A DNA stretch of 64,000 bases from Megalonaias nervosa (lineage: Eukaryota > Mollusca > Bivalvia > Unionida > Unionidae), in assembly GCA_016617855.1 (NCBI GenBank), contig JAECUM010000811.1, positions 62,001 through 126,000 of the forward strand, given 5' to 3'. Shown in pieces: positions 1 to 11,760 of the stretch (position 1 is the stretch's first letter; each line of letters begins with the position of its first letter). A model generated the notes under the pieces. It was not told the DNA's origin and searched no databases. It saw only the letters and a list, made by a program, of their open reading frames with translations. The translations under genes were made by a program, and so were the position numbers.

Positions 1-297
1 TGTGCACCTCGGATGGGGGAGGTTGCAGGTTCGAACCTGGGCCGAGTCATACCAAAGACATAAAAATGGTACTAGCAGCTGCCTCGCTAGGCGCTCAGCA
101 TTTAGAGGTTAGTTAGGACTGGTTGGACTGGTGTCAGGATAATGTGACTGGGTGGGACATCATGCTACATGTCTGCAGCATGATACCCCAGTACATGACA
201 TCACTATAAACTGCCACACTGCAGACATCGTATCGATATGACTGAAAATTTTTTAAAGTTACTTTAAGAATCCAAATCACACACACAGACACATATA
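1..297 (+). mobile_element. SINE family 1, 5'-truncated by the window edge
   Basis: The sequence opens inside the tRNA-related head: a B-box-like GGTTCGAACC lies near 31. It continues through the family body (TGTCAGGATAATGTGACTGG, GGGTGGGACAT, ATCACTATAAACTGCCACAC) and ends in a CA-rich tail near 280-297. The same body occurs at 11439, 15363 and, reversed, at 60748. The body looks like the Meta-type central domain reported for invertebrate SINEs, but that name is from memory and unchecked. Confidence 0.85.
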
Positions 298-1499
298 TTT
301 TATATAAAAGATCCAAATATACCCCTACTTCATCCATACATTCTTTTTAAAAAAGTAGCTTACTTTTTGTTACTTTCTCACAAAGTTAAAGACATCATTC
401 ACACCAATATAATTCATACTAACAAAACCCCCAAACCCTTCCAAACGCATGTTTAAAATTTGGTACACATTAGGCCAGATGTGACCTTTGCTACTCTCAA
501 TTTCAATATCTTTTTTCATTTGCCTGCCCATCCATCCATCCATCAATTATTCACTTTTGTTTCCAGATCGTAACTCCAGAACTTAAAAATAATCTCAGTT
601 AAATTTGGTACAAAAATTAGATTAGGGTTTGTTACAACTATGGTCATAGACTAAGGTACAGAATGAAACAGAACCAAAATGTTTTGTAAAGCTTAACAAA
701 TAATTTAATTATCAAAGTTATAAAATGAAAATATTGGAGGAGCCTAAACTATTATGAATTGAATCCAAAATAATCCTAAAAAGTTTTATTCAAGTCCAAA
801 AGAATCAAATAGTCAGTACGAATTTCAGATCCTTGAATGCACTGGTCTGCCAACAGTCCTGATGTATCAAGTGGAATTGTTCAGAACTCTTGTATAATTC
901 ACAATAGCCCCAGGATAATATTTCATTTCAATGAGCTCTTTGTAATTGAATAATCAAAATATATGTTTCCTCTCAAATAACATCTAAACAGAACATTAAA
1001 TATGTTTGAAGACTGATGCTACAACAGGAATATAAGAAACAAGACTGACCAAAATAATCTGGCTCTATGTACTTATATACAAGCATAAGGGTTGAAAACA
1101 CAATTTTCTACTACTTGCTGTGTGACACACTGCAAATATCCTATACTGTATCGTAAAAGAACCCACTTGACCTAACCCATCCAATGGAAAATAACTCAAT
1201 TCTTCTTAGAACCCACCTGACCCAACCAGCCAGTGTGAAATTACCCCAAAGGTGTCAAGAGGTTTTATTATTATTATTATGATTATTAATGGTCATAAAC
1301 ACCTACGTCAACAACTATTTATAGATCCTATGCAATCTACACTTTTAATATCTTAAAATAGAATTTTATACCAATGTACAATAATGAATTAATATGTTGA
1401 TTATAGATGATCATTACAATTTATAGTCGTGAATAAAAACTACACATAATAAGGACACAGTCATGTACCAACAATTACAAAAAATGTAGATGTACATAA
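298..1499. other. AT-rich intronic or flanking DNA, nothing recognised
   Basis: No exon, motif or clear repeat was seen apart from a short TTA run near 1265-1290 and a duplicated phrase 'cccacctgac' / 'acccacttga' around 1165-1225. Confidence 0.6.
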
Positions 1500-1965
1500 C
1501 AGGTTGCATAAGTGCTTTTTGCTATTCATAATTCTTCAGTTTCATCTTTTTGATTTCTTCCATTTGTTCATTACTTATCCATGATTTCTCCTTTCTTTTT
1601 GCAGCAACACTTTAAAACAAAATGCTAAGGATGCCTCTATGAAACTTAGTAAACATTAGACTAGTGGTGTAGATGGTAGATGTACCTTTTGTGATTAACA
1701 ATTCTTCAGTGTTATCCTTTTGTCCATTTGTCTGTCCATCCATTATCCTCACCTAAATTTTCAGTGTAAAACTCCAGAACCATTTTAGGTATTTTGATAA
1801 TATATGGTACATTCATTAGACTAATGTCGTTGATGTACCTTTTGATATTTATAGTTTGTTAGATTTATATTTTTAACCAATTTTATGATCATCCATCCAT
1901 CCATTATTCACACTTTAATTTCCATGAATCCTGGTGCATATATTACACTCTTACGTCTAGATGTG
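1500..1965. repeat. Diverged tandem units with 'gtccatccat' phrases
   Basis: Three or so decayed units of about 150-170 bp share 'acattagactagtg', 'ttgatgtaccttttg' and 'ccatccatccattattcac'. Similar arrays occur at 18220, 30815, 37770 and 50690. Unit borders are vague. Confidence 0.5.
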
Positions 1966-1983
1966 TTATTACTATAGTATATA

Positions 1984-2700
1984 CAGTACTACCTGTTTAT
2001 CTCAACATCCTCTTGCCCATCTCAGTATTGTCAACATAAGAACTCATCATTTTTTCATTATGTCAGTTGATTTTCATTTCTCTTAAGAAAAAATCTATTG
2101 TAAGCATAAAGTTACTTTGTCCTGCAGAAAAGGAAACTTTCATGGTACAGTAGATGTGTTCCAATTACCAATTTCTTTGGAAAATGCAACAATTGCTCAG
2201 ATTCTATTGCTTTTATTCAAGTTTGGTGTTGACTTCCTTTGATGAAGGGTGCATTGTTTTTATTGACAATTGTAGCCAACTTGCTGAAAAGTGCTTGTTT
2301 ATTGAAGTGTTTATTTGAAGTCTCAGTGAAAGGCCTACTTTCGATGACCAAGCAGATGCCTTTATGTTAATGCAGCAGTAACATTAGAGCCTTTGGCAAC
2401 ATTAGATAATTGAAGAAGAAAGTATGGGTCGCAACTGGAAGCTTGTCAACATGAACAGTTGGAATGCATATGATTTATTCAAGTTGGGACCCAGTAATTC
2501 TGTTGACATATAAAATTACTTTTTATCTTGATGTCAACATAAACATGACAAATTTGGTAGTAACAATAGATCGTGCGCTTGGAACTTTGCATTTTCATCA
2601 GTGTATGCGGTTTGTCGGCATAATTGTAGTCCTTCAAATCTGAAGAGGAAAGGTTCTATATAATAATCTATGGGCATAGCGATGGCTCTTCAGATGACTC
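1984..2700 (+). mobile_element. Old remnant related to TA-flanked transposon family A
   Basis: The segment starts TA/CAGTACTACCTGTTTATCTC, which has the shape of the terminal inverted repeats of the larger elements further along. About 140 bp inside, 2120-2235 aligns by eye with 46410-46520 and 62265-62365 (GGAAACTTTC, TTTTATTCAAGTTTGGTG, GACTTCCTTTGA). No matching right end was found, so the 3' limit is a guess. Confidence 0.45.
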
Positions 2701-2908
2701 TTTTTTGACAGTGTAGGAAATCTTCTAAAATAAAAATGCCATTCTTAAAAGTATTTGCATTGTATTAATGTTACATTTTGAAAATAAGTAACTTACCAAA
2801 AATGTTATTTGACTGAAAATTTTTAAACTCTATGCAACTTTTGCATTGAATTTAATTTTATACAATAAAGAAATACATGCATTTTAATATGAAGTGTTTT
2901 TTATTCAG

Positions 2909-2970
2909 GCTGCGTTGTTACTGTTTGAACTTGCATGGAAAATGTCGAAGGATTCCAATGATTTACTCTG
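2909..2970 (+). CDS. CDC45: CDC45 exon (first seen in window)
   Basis: 62 bp exon with acceptor TTATTCAG and donor GTGAGT. The reading is AALLLFELAWKMSKDSNDLL plus TG of a split Trp codon, matching vertebrate CDC45 near residues 198-218 (FELAWMLSKDLNDMLWW). By alignment it starts on a whole codon and ends in phase 2. In CDC45 this helical stretch follows the acidic linker and begins the central helical domain. The preceding exons, which encode the DHH-like N-terminal domain, were looked for in 1-2908 and not found. Confidence 0.93.
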
Positions 2971-4480
2971 GTGAGTATTTATTTCTGTTGTTTAACAGTA
3001 ACTGATAAAATTTCTGTCTTGACTGTAGACTGTAATAAGTCTGCACCGCTTGTATGATATTCCACTCGGTGTAGAGGGCACATGAGAAATGACATTGGTG
3101 TGGCACCTCCTGCTCTCATAACACAAGAGATGGTTACATAGGCACTTAGAGCAAAATTTATCAGAAATGCAGTACCTATGTATTTATTATATTGTTTATA
3201 TTATATAGAGAGAGTATAACCACTTTCACACCATAAATTGCCGGCGTTTTATCTCATTATTGAAATTTGTTATGAGTGCCTGTGTTACCTGCAGTTGTGG
3301 AGAGTGTTACGGCTATAATTATCTCTCACTATACCAGCATGCAAAGCTAAATTTTTAGCTGTAAAATGTGGATTTAATAGGACTTAAGTTTGCAGTTGAT
3401 GATCCAGTAATCTCCCAGGTGTGCAGATAAATGATTAATTTGGGGATTGACAACTTCCAACTTAAAAATGATACCACAATATGTGTTGAGTCCTTCGCGC
3501 TTTTTTATCTCATGTTTTAATGGAGGATCTTGTAATAACCTTTTGCTCATCTCTCTGTCCACATGTCTATTTCCTCCTAAACTTTGGGTATGAATTAACT
3601 CTATTGAGCACATAGGATGCCCATGCAGGAAGGGAGTAGTTTTCAGGCCCTTCCCCAGATGTCCCTGGGAGGGTACAGACAAAATCCCTCCTGGATAAAT
3701 CCCCTCAGGACAAATTCCTCCCTCCCCCACAAATGAAAGATAGGACATAATCCCCACCACCAGTATAAGTTTAGTCCTTTTTAAACTTTTTAAATCAACA
3801 CAAATATGCATCTTGGTATATTGGTTTCGGCCCTTGAAAGTTTTGTGTCGACTTCCCTTGAGTAGATAAAAGACAATTTGTGTACAGGTTAGATGTTAGA
3901 TCTTAACAGACAAAGGAGTTTAAGATGCCTAATGATCCTTTTAATTTAAAGACTAATTGAACACACATGTGCTTTGTCACCTCACTTTCATAAGCATCAC
4001 TACACACACTTTTAATCCATTGCATTAAATCCTTCCATGTTGTTTTTAACACTTGCATTTTTATTGTATACCGTATCCATTGGAAATAGAGAATTACTAG
4101 CATAAAGAAGAAAAATGTACAGAGTTTACTGTATTTGACCATTATTGTTATATATTGTGAAGTACTTAAAATCTAAGCCATAAATTTATTGTATAAGTAT
4201 GAAATTCCATAAATAAATTAAATATTGATGATATTTCAAATTTCTTCTATTTTTCCCCAATACCATTTCAAATACATCAAATCATCTGTGATGGTTTAAA
4301 CAGTTTAAAAACTTACACAGGGGGATGGGATTAAGTCCAGTCTTTCATTTTTTGAGGGGGTGTGGTTGGGATTTTGTCCTACTCCCATCCCTCGGAGGGT
4401 GTCATTGGTCAGATGTAGGAAAATTGCAGTTACAGTGACATTTTTTAACATTTTAGAAACATGTAGTCCCTGCGGGAGGG
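2971..4480. other. CDC45 intron; GC-rich inverted repeat pair, otherwise nothing
   Basis: No coding exon seen. The segment 3640-3790 and the segment 4315-4425 are related in opposite orientation (both contain ACAAAATCCC, CCTCCC and GGACATAATCC-like blocks). This suggests an old ~0.8 kb inverted-repeat element. The rest is plain AT-rich DNA. Confidence 0.45.
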
Positions 4481-4524
4481 CATGTCATACTATATATACT
4501 TGCTTCTAAAACAAGTTCAAATGC

Positions 4525-4587
4525 AAACTGCACAGACCCAGATCTTCTGTTGCATACTGCGCTGGCAGATCTGGGTTGGTGCAGTTT
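4525..4587. repeat. Short foldback repeat, copy 1
   Basis: An imperfect palindrome: AAACTGCACAGACCCAGATC on the left pairs with GCAGATCTGGGTTGGTGCAG on the right. The flank 'taatcagtagaacaa' is shared with the copy at 51818-51879, so this is a dispersed family and not a chance hairpin. Confidence 0.65.
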
Positions 4588-4814
4588 GTTAGTAATCAGT
4601 AGAACAAACAAGACAGATCCTGACTTGTAAGCACATTATGCTTCATCAGATAAGGATCTTTGTTGTTCGGGGTTTGACTGGATTTATAAGAGAGTATACA
4701 CAGTATGTAGAACTGATTTGATACTTTTACTGTTGAGTCAGAATGCAGTTATGAAAAGACAATAAAATTTGCCATGGCAATTTATGGAAGTTGGTGACAT
4801 GCCAGTAATACATA

Positions 4815-4955
4815 GAAATTTCATTCAGACAGAACAAGTTAAATAAAGTCACTACAAAAATTACATTAGCAAATGACAAATATCTAAATTTCATTCAGAC
4901 AGAGCATGTTAAATAAAGTCATTAAAAAAATTACATTTGCAAATGACAATCTACC
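4815..4955. repeat. 70 bp tandem duplication
   Basis: Two copies of a ~70 bp unit (AAATTTCATTCAGACAGA, TTAAATAAAGTCA, TTACATT.GCAAATGACAA). The following 'atgttaggtagtcagtac' at 4966-4984 is the same phrase that ends each unit of the array at 6452. Confidence 0.8.
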
Positions 4956-5379
4956 CAAGCATTGATGTTAGGTAGTCAGTACACAGGGCTTCCAATAATG
5001 CACAAATGTGTGTCTCTGACACAGTAAAATTAAAAATGATGCATTAAAACCCCAGCCTGAGAGTCCCGTAGGACACAATAAAAATTGCTGACCAAATCGA
5101 TTTCCAGCTTAGAGAAAAGGTTGAGGTTTCTCAAAACAGAGGTCTCAAGGATTTTCTACGCCATCTGTTGAGGTCATGCTCATTAATTATGCATTGTGTT
5201 CATTTCTGAGTGTAGTCAAATAAGTATAGTGCACGTGATCTCGAAAGGAAGACACGTTAAGGATTCAAAATAAATTAGAAGATAAACCCTACAATAATAA
5301 ATATTACCACCGTTACTTTCATGTTGAGACTTGGACAAAATGCCGTATGCAAATTAGGATAAGTATGTTGGGGCTTAAA

Positions 5380-5640
5380 TTCATACATGCCAGCCATTAT
5401 GCTTTTGTCATAATCATTATGCCTTTTTTCAACAAATTACATTTTATGTTCTCCAGTACATAGATGACATTGTTTTGGCAAATTAAAAGATAAATAAGAA
5501 TTAGTAAAAGTTGTGTTTATCATTTTTAATATCATCTCTTTAATTCAACTCGTATAAATTTGAGAATCTGCTTTAAAAAACACCACTGCTGCGTAAGAAT
5601 TTTCCTTGTTTTCTATTTATAGTAACTGTATATGACCCAT
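5380..5640 (+). repeat. Dispersed repeat R, copy 1
   Basis: Starts near CATACATGCCAGCCATTATG and aligns by eye over about 250 bp with 36098-36360 (shared TAATCATTATGC, AAATTACATTTT, ATCATCTNTTTAATT, AAATTTGAGAAT, GCTGCNTAAGAAT). No coding content. It is probably a short non-autonomous element, but its ends are not defined. Confidence 0.65.
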
Positions 5641-6451
5641 TTTATTTCCAAGAAAACAGATGGGTTACATCAATTTGAACTCAGCCTCACAGATTGATTG
5701 TATTCATAATAAAATTAGATAGTGGACCAGTCTATGGTTTTATAGAAAATGGCGCCAGATTATAAGCAAGATGCTTTACGGTGTGACTTGTGGATGTTAT
5801 CCGACAGAAAATGTTAGAACAGATGGATCTTTGCAAACTTCAAAACATGTCAGATCAGAAAAAAAGGACGAAACAATACTGGTTTACAAACTTTAAAAGA
5901 AGAATATGAGAGTAATGTAATACAGCACTCTGGACTGAGCACATGAATGGTCATTGCAAAATTTAAAATTAAATTCACGATCATTAAGTTCTGTAATTAA
6001 GACGCCTCGTCTGATATTTTTGTTTTGGAGGGCGCAGTGTATTATTGTCTAGATAACAGCCTTGTGTAGCATGTTCCCAAGTCGACTGACACGATATCAA
6101 TTTTAATACGTGAATATTTAAAGAATTAAAAATAAGTAAAAAAAATAGGTTTTGTGTCTCTTTATTCCTGGCATTTTAAAGGATATTTATCCACTTCATG
6201 TATGCCCAACATGCTTCTATGAGGGGACTAAAGCTTTTGCTGGTGGAACTCATATTTCATCATAATTCTAGAGAGGCCTCTCTCTGTCTCTGTCTGTCTG
6301 TCTCTCTCTCACTCACACACACATAGACACACAAGTTACTGTCGAAACTATAAAGTAGGACCCTTTAACATCTTGTAAGGATCCTATAAAATTCAAATGT
6401 GGGGGTCCTCTGGACTCCATAAAATATCAATTTAACAGAAGCCCTGGTACA
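5641..6451. other. CDC45 intron, nothing recognised
   Basis: Only a CT/CA-rich simple stretch at about 6275-6335 stands out. No exon or mobile element was identified. Confidence 0.6.
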
Positions 6452-6765
6452 GTGAATTTTATATTGACCTAGTCATAGCAAATGACATTCTACCCCAACA
6501 TGGATGTTAGGTAGTCAGGACGGTGACTCTTATATTGACCTAGTCATAGCATTTGACACTACCCCAGCATGGATATTAGGTAGTCAGTACGGTGACTCTT
6601 ATATTGACCTAGTCATCGCAAATGACACTCTACCAAAGCATGGATATTAAGTAGTCAGTATGGTGACTCTTATAGTAACCTAGTCATAGCAAATGACAAT
6701 CTATCCCAGCATGGATGTTAGGTAGTCAGTACGGTGACTTTTATATTGACCTAGTCATAGGAAGG
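6452..6765. repeat. ~70 bp tandem repeat, about 4.5 units
   Basis: Units begin GTGACTCTTATATTGACCTA and end GTTAGGTAGTCAGTACG. Starts are near 6455, 6523, 6592, 6662 and 6733. Units differ by several substitutions and small gaps. Confidence 0.88.
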
Positions 6766-7564
6766 GTCAATATTTGACATTTCTTCAGAGTGTAGACAAA
6801 ATGTTGTTTCCCCTTCAGTGATATGTATTGTAGCACTGTCACTAACAACACAATGTTACATCTTGAAAGGGACAGTAAAGCACATCTGAGGGATACAACC
6901 TGTCTTGAGAGGCCAGGTTGTAAATGCAGATTAATCTTTTATTAGCTTTAATGACCTCCATAAAGATGCCACTTGTCTTGAGACCATGTTTGTTCTGAGG
7001 TCTCTTTAGATACAGTATGATGTTGTTTGACATAAACCAGTGTTATTTTTGTATTATTTAGGACAAGAATGAAGTGTGAATATCACAAATAAAAACGTGG
7101 AAAACACAGGGTCAGTCAATGTTTCACCATGAAAAACATTTGTAATAAGTATACCACCTCATCTGTATTTTAAGGAATATTGTGGAAAAAAATCAGCTTC
7201 AACTGAGTTCACATGTTCATGAGCCATTGACGGCAATAATCAGTTCATTACAAATTAATACCCCCAGTCTCGTGTTTTGTAATTTGAGATAGGATCAATC
7301 CTCAATACATATTGTAGGATGCGTTAGATGTTTGGGTTGTTTCTTGTTGTGCTTGGCATAAAGTATTAATACTCTGCTTCAACAAGCTGACTGATAAGTG
7401 ATACAGGTGTGAAACAACAAAGCACCATGCAGGTGTGAGATCAGAGTTTCTTGATGATTAGTCATGATGTTGTAAGAGGAGAATTATCTGTAGTATTTAT
7501 TGCTTAAGAAGCCATCAGATGAAGGCAGCCGTTTTGAAGTCCTTGGATATAGGGGACACAACAG
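6766..7564. other. CDC45 intron, nothing recognised
   Basis: AT-rich unique-looking DNA; no exon, RNA gene or element seen. Confidence 0.6.
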
Positions 7565-7576
7565 ACTTCAAGCCTG

Positions 7577-7780
7577 TTGTTGTTGTTATAGGGTTTATGG
7601 CCATTTTCAGCACAAGGTAGGCTATACATGGCAGCCAGTATAAATGGTGGAGGAAGAACCCAGGGAAAACCCTGGAAAGAACCACCGACCCATGAGAAGC
7701 TACCGGCAAGCTTTCTCACATACCCACACTGGCTGAGCCTGAGTCTCGAACCCACGCAGACAGAGGCCACTTGGGGCCCC
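7577..7780 (-). mobile_element. SINE family 2, internally deleted copy
   Basis: Minus-strand SINE flanked by a perfect 12 bp target-site duplication, ACTTCAAGCCTG, at 7565-7576 and 7781-7792. Read on the minus strand it has a tRNA-like head, a body with GAAAGCTTGCCGGTAGCTTC and an AACAACAAC tail. The A-box region present in the copies at 16659 and 22306 is missing here. Confidence 0.93.
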
Positions 7781-7829
7781 ACTTCAAGCCTGACTTGTGT
7801 GAGCGTTTGATTTGCTTGAGAGGAAATAG

Positions 7830-10800
7830 TGAAGGGGCAGCTTCTATTCTGTCAATACTTTCTACTAACTTAACCCCTTGATAGAGGATTTTGATTTCAA
7901 GGCATCTTAGTTTGTTGCTTTGGATCTGTTCCAAAAGTAAGAACAGTTTGAAGGATATTCATCTTGCTGATTTTAAGAAATTAGGACTAAATAAATGGGG
8001 AGGTACAATACATCATTAAATCTTAGTATCCACATGGCCCCTAATATCCCATTGTTAATGAGATTTAACATGGACCCTTCTTTTGGATTTTATCTCGGGA
8101 GGTAGATTTGATCCACAAGACAGGTCATGACTAAATATTTTCAAGAGGAATCAGCGAAATAAGGGGCATCTTATGGGTACTGATTATGAAAATCTTTTAG
8201 AATGTGGATTAATTCTATCAATATTTCGTACTAGCTGAACCCCTAATAAAAGGATGTTGATTTCAGCACCTTAAATAATTTGATGTTAGGGATCTTCACC
8301 AATAGTAGAAATTTAAAGAATATTCATATAGCCGATTTTGAGAAATTCAGGGTTAGTTAATGAGGGGGATACAGCTCAAAGATGGGTCCACGTCAAAACT
8401 CTTTAATGTTGGAATGTTAGGGACCATATGTAGACATATAATTCAATCCTCTTACAACATGTGTAGGCTCCCCACCGCCATATTTTGTCTGCAATTCCCC
8501 TAATTTGGAACTGTGAAACAGTGGTTGAAATAAAAATTCTCTAAGTAGTGGTTCAGGCATCACAAAAATTTGATTACAATCAACTGAACAACTTAACTCT
8601 TTAATACTGTTCTCTGATTGTTCTCTTCAAAATTGGATGATACTTATTTTGGAAGGGAAATATATCCCTACATAAAATCTTCCAAAGTACGATTTGTACC
8701 AAAATCATTGTAGGAGTGGAATGTAGGGTCTGCATATAGGCTGAAGAGGTGAGCTCCCTATGTTTGTTATATTTACTATATATTGAGTCTCCTATATCTC
8801 GAAATTGGCTTGACAAATTCTCTAAGAATCATTGAAATCAATATCCTTTAAGTAGGGGTTCAATTAGTACAAACTATCGATAGAATCAATCCACGTTGTA
8901 CATGTTTTTTTATACCTGGTTCCCATAATTTGCCTGTTTTCGCTGATTTGTCTTGATGAAATTGGTGAAGACTTCTTTGATATGTCAAAAAATATCCCAA
9001 GGTTATAAAATTAATGTCAAACCTCTTTAAAGAGGGTTTGATAGTCCTGTGTGTAGGGTTTGATAGGCCTATGTGTAGGGTTTGATAGGCCTGTGTGTAG
9101 GGTTTGATGAGCCTGTATTTAGGGTTTGGTAGGTGTATGTGTAGGATTTGATAGGCGTATGTGCAGGGTTTGATAGGTATATGTGTAGGGTTTGATAGGC
9201 CTGTGTGTAGGGTTTGATAGGCCTATGTGTAGGGTTTGATAGGCCTGTGTATAGGGTTTGATAGGTCTATGTGTAGGGTTTGATAGGCATATGCATAGGG
9301 TTTGATAGGCCTATGTGTAGGGTTTGATAGGCCTATGTGTAGGGTTTGATAGGCCTGTGTGTAGGGTTAAATAGACCTGTGTTTAGGTGGTTTGATAGGC
9401 CTGTGTGTAGGGTTTGATAGGCCTGTGTGTATATGTAAGATTTTATCCTTTTTATAGCATGCATTGTACACCATTACTTAGCTCCCCATTTTCCAAAGTC
9501 AGCTCAACAAATTTTTTAAGTTTTGGCTACTGTTGGAACAGATCCCTAAATAGGCAGTGTGATTCAGGTTATAATAAAAATTCTCCAAGTAGGTGTTTAT
9601 GCATTACAAAATTTGACTTCAGTCTGTTCAAAGACTGTAATGCTTGAATACTGCTGGTATTCATAGAGACCCTCATATTTCTCTGATTGCTCTTGATAAA
9701 CTTTGTGAATGGGAGTCAAAGATATTCCTATGTATAGTCTTTCAAAGAACAATTGATGTCAAATCCATCAAATCCATTTTAAGGTTAATCTGTAGGGTCC
9801 ACTTACGGACTGAATGGGTGATCTCTTTGTGGAATATGTTATGCCTACTATATATACTGAGCTAGCTTTTTCTTGAAATCAGCGTGATACATTTTCTTTA
9901 AGCTTTTCCTATTCTTGTTTCAGATTCCTAACAAGAAACATGTAAGATGCATTGAAATAAATCAAAGTAGGAGTTCACATAGTACAAAATATTGATAGAA
10001 TCGATCCAGTTTGTACATGTATTTCATACCCGCTACCCATAAGTTGCCGTTTATTTTGCTAATTCCTCTCTACAAAATTCCTCAAGACTTAATTGTGGAT
10101 TGAACATATCTGCAGAGATAACATATAACAGATTGGTCCACATCAGACTCTTTATAGATGGGTTGTCATGGTTCAGTGTATGTATGTATGGTTTTACCCT
10201 ATGGCTTTTGTTGTAACTCTCCATTTCTTTATGCCCCGATTTCTTGAAATCAGCTCGCTGAATATTTTTTAAAATTTTCCGACTAATGAAACATATTCTT
10301 TGTGTGAAACTAAGAGGTGTTGAAATCAATATCCTCTGAGTAGGTGATGAGTTAATACAAAACATTGAGAGAATCTATGCACATTGTACTTGTTTTTCAT
10401 ACATGGTATTTGTAACTTGCCCATTATTTCACTGAATCCTCTTGCCAACATTCATTAAGACTTTCATGGATTGGACATATCCCTAGAGATAAAAAATGGG
10501 TTCATGTCAGAACTCTTTAAAGATGTGATGTTACGGCCAATGTATATGCATAAAATTTAATCCTCCTATAGCATGTTTTATTCCACCCCCCACCCACCCC
10601 AAATAATTTCTCCGCAATTTGTCAGAATCGGCTATACAGATTTTATTTATTAACTTTGCATAATGTTGGAATAGACCCCTGAAAAGGAACTGTGAAACAG
10701 TGGTTGAAATAAAAATTCCCTTTGTAGGGGTTTATGCATTGCAAAGTTTGGTTAGAAATCTTTCCAAAGACTGACTCTTTAATTTTGTTGGTATCCACAG

Positions 10801-11425
10801 AGACCCTGCTATTTTCACAATTTGTCTCTGCAAACTTCATCAATACTTCTTTTGGGCATGAAATCCTGTATACAAACTATGAAAGAATGACCCATGTCAG
10901 AATTATTTGAAGGGGTGAACTTTAGGAACATCATATTGACTGAAGGGGTAAACTTGTGGGGATATTTTTACCTACTGTATATTGAGCCCCATATTTCTTT
11001 AAATCCCCATGACAAATTTTCATGAAATGTTCCAGACTGTTGAAACAGATCACTAACAAGAAACTGTTGAAGGGGTGATAAAAAATCCTCTTAGTAGGGG
11101 TTCCGTTAGTGCAAAATATTGATAGAATCGATTCACATTGCGTGTTTTTCATATCCGCTAACCATAAGTTGCCCTATAATTTGCTGATTCCTCTTGACAA
11201 AATTCGTCAAGTCTTCTTTCTTGGGTTGAACATATTGCTTGAGACAAATTCACAGTGAAGGGTCTATGTCAAAACTCTTTAAAGAGGGGATATTAATGCC
11301 AATGTTTATACTTAAGATTGAATCCACTTACTGTATTGTACACCCCCCATATATTTAGACCACAATTTCTCGAAATTGGCTGCATGGATTTTTCATTAAA
11401 TTTGGCTACAGTTTGAACAGATCCT
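7830..11425. repeat. Large array of diverged ~375 bp tandem units
   Basis: Recurring landmarks mark the units. One type has 'tagtacaaaatattgatagaatcgatccac' (near 8853, 9966, 10339, 11093). The other has 'ttatgcattacaaaatttg' (near 8546, 9589, 10723). Successive landmarks from 9589 on are 370-384 bp apart. Units also share 'aactctttaa', 'tatttcttgaaatc' and 'gaactgtgaaac' blocks. Divergence is high, so the array is old. No coding potential is convincing. A 22 bp minisatellite (9035-9432) has expanded inside one unit and a SINE has landed in the last. Confidence 0.75.
9035..9432. repeat. 22 bp minisatellite, about 18 units
   Basis: The unit is TGTAGGGTTTGATAGGCCTG with a 2 bp GT extension and frequent CTATG/CTGTG variation. 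Most units are exactly 22 bp; units near 9110-9180 and 9365-9395 are more diverged. Each unit holds TAGGGTTT, a match to the plant-type telomere word, probably by chance. Confidence 0.95.
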
Positions 11426-11438
11426 TAACTAGGAACTG

Positions 11439-11747
11439 GGTTAGAGTGTCCGCCTTGGATGCGGGAGGTCGCGGGTTTTATCCCTGGCTGAGTCATACCA
11501 AAGGTTTATAAAAATGGTACTTGCAGCTGTCTCATTAGGTGCTCAGCATTAAGACGTTAGTGTTAGAACTGGTCGGTCTGGTGTCAGGATAATGTGACTG
11601 GGTGGGACATGATGCTCCATGTCTGCGACATGATGCCCCAGTTCTAGACATCACTATAAACTGCCACACTGCAGACATTGTAACAATATGACTGAAAAAT
11701 TGTTACAGCCACATTAAAAATCCAAATCACACACATACACACACACA
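11439..11747 (+). mobile_element. SINE family 1 copy with target duplication
   Basis: Flanked by TAACTAGGAACTG at 11426-11438 and TAACTAAGAACTG at 11748-11760, a 13 bp duplication with one mismatch. The head is slightly 5'-truncated (starts GGTTAGAGTGTC). The body matches the copies at 1 and 15363, and the tail is CA-rich. The target was a unit of the ~375 bp array, so the SINE is younger than the array. Confidence 0.95.
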
Positions 11748-11760
11748 TAACTAAGAACTG

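Noticed and set aside
9035..9432. Interstitial telomere repeat
   Set aside because: TAGGGTTT occurs once per 22 bp unit and never as consecutive telomere units; it is an ordinary minisatellite.
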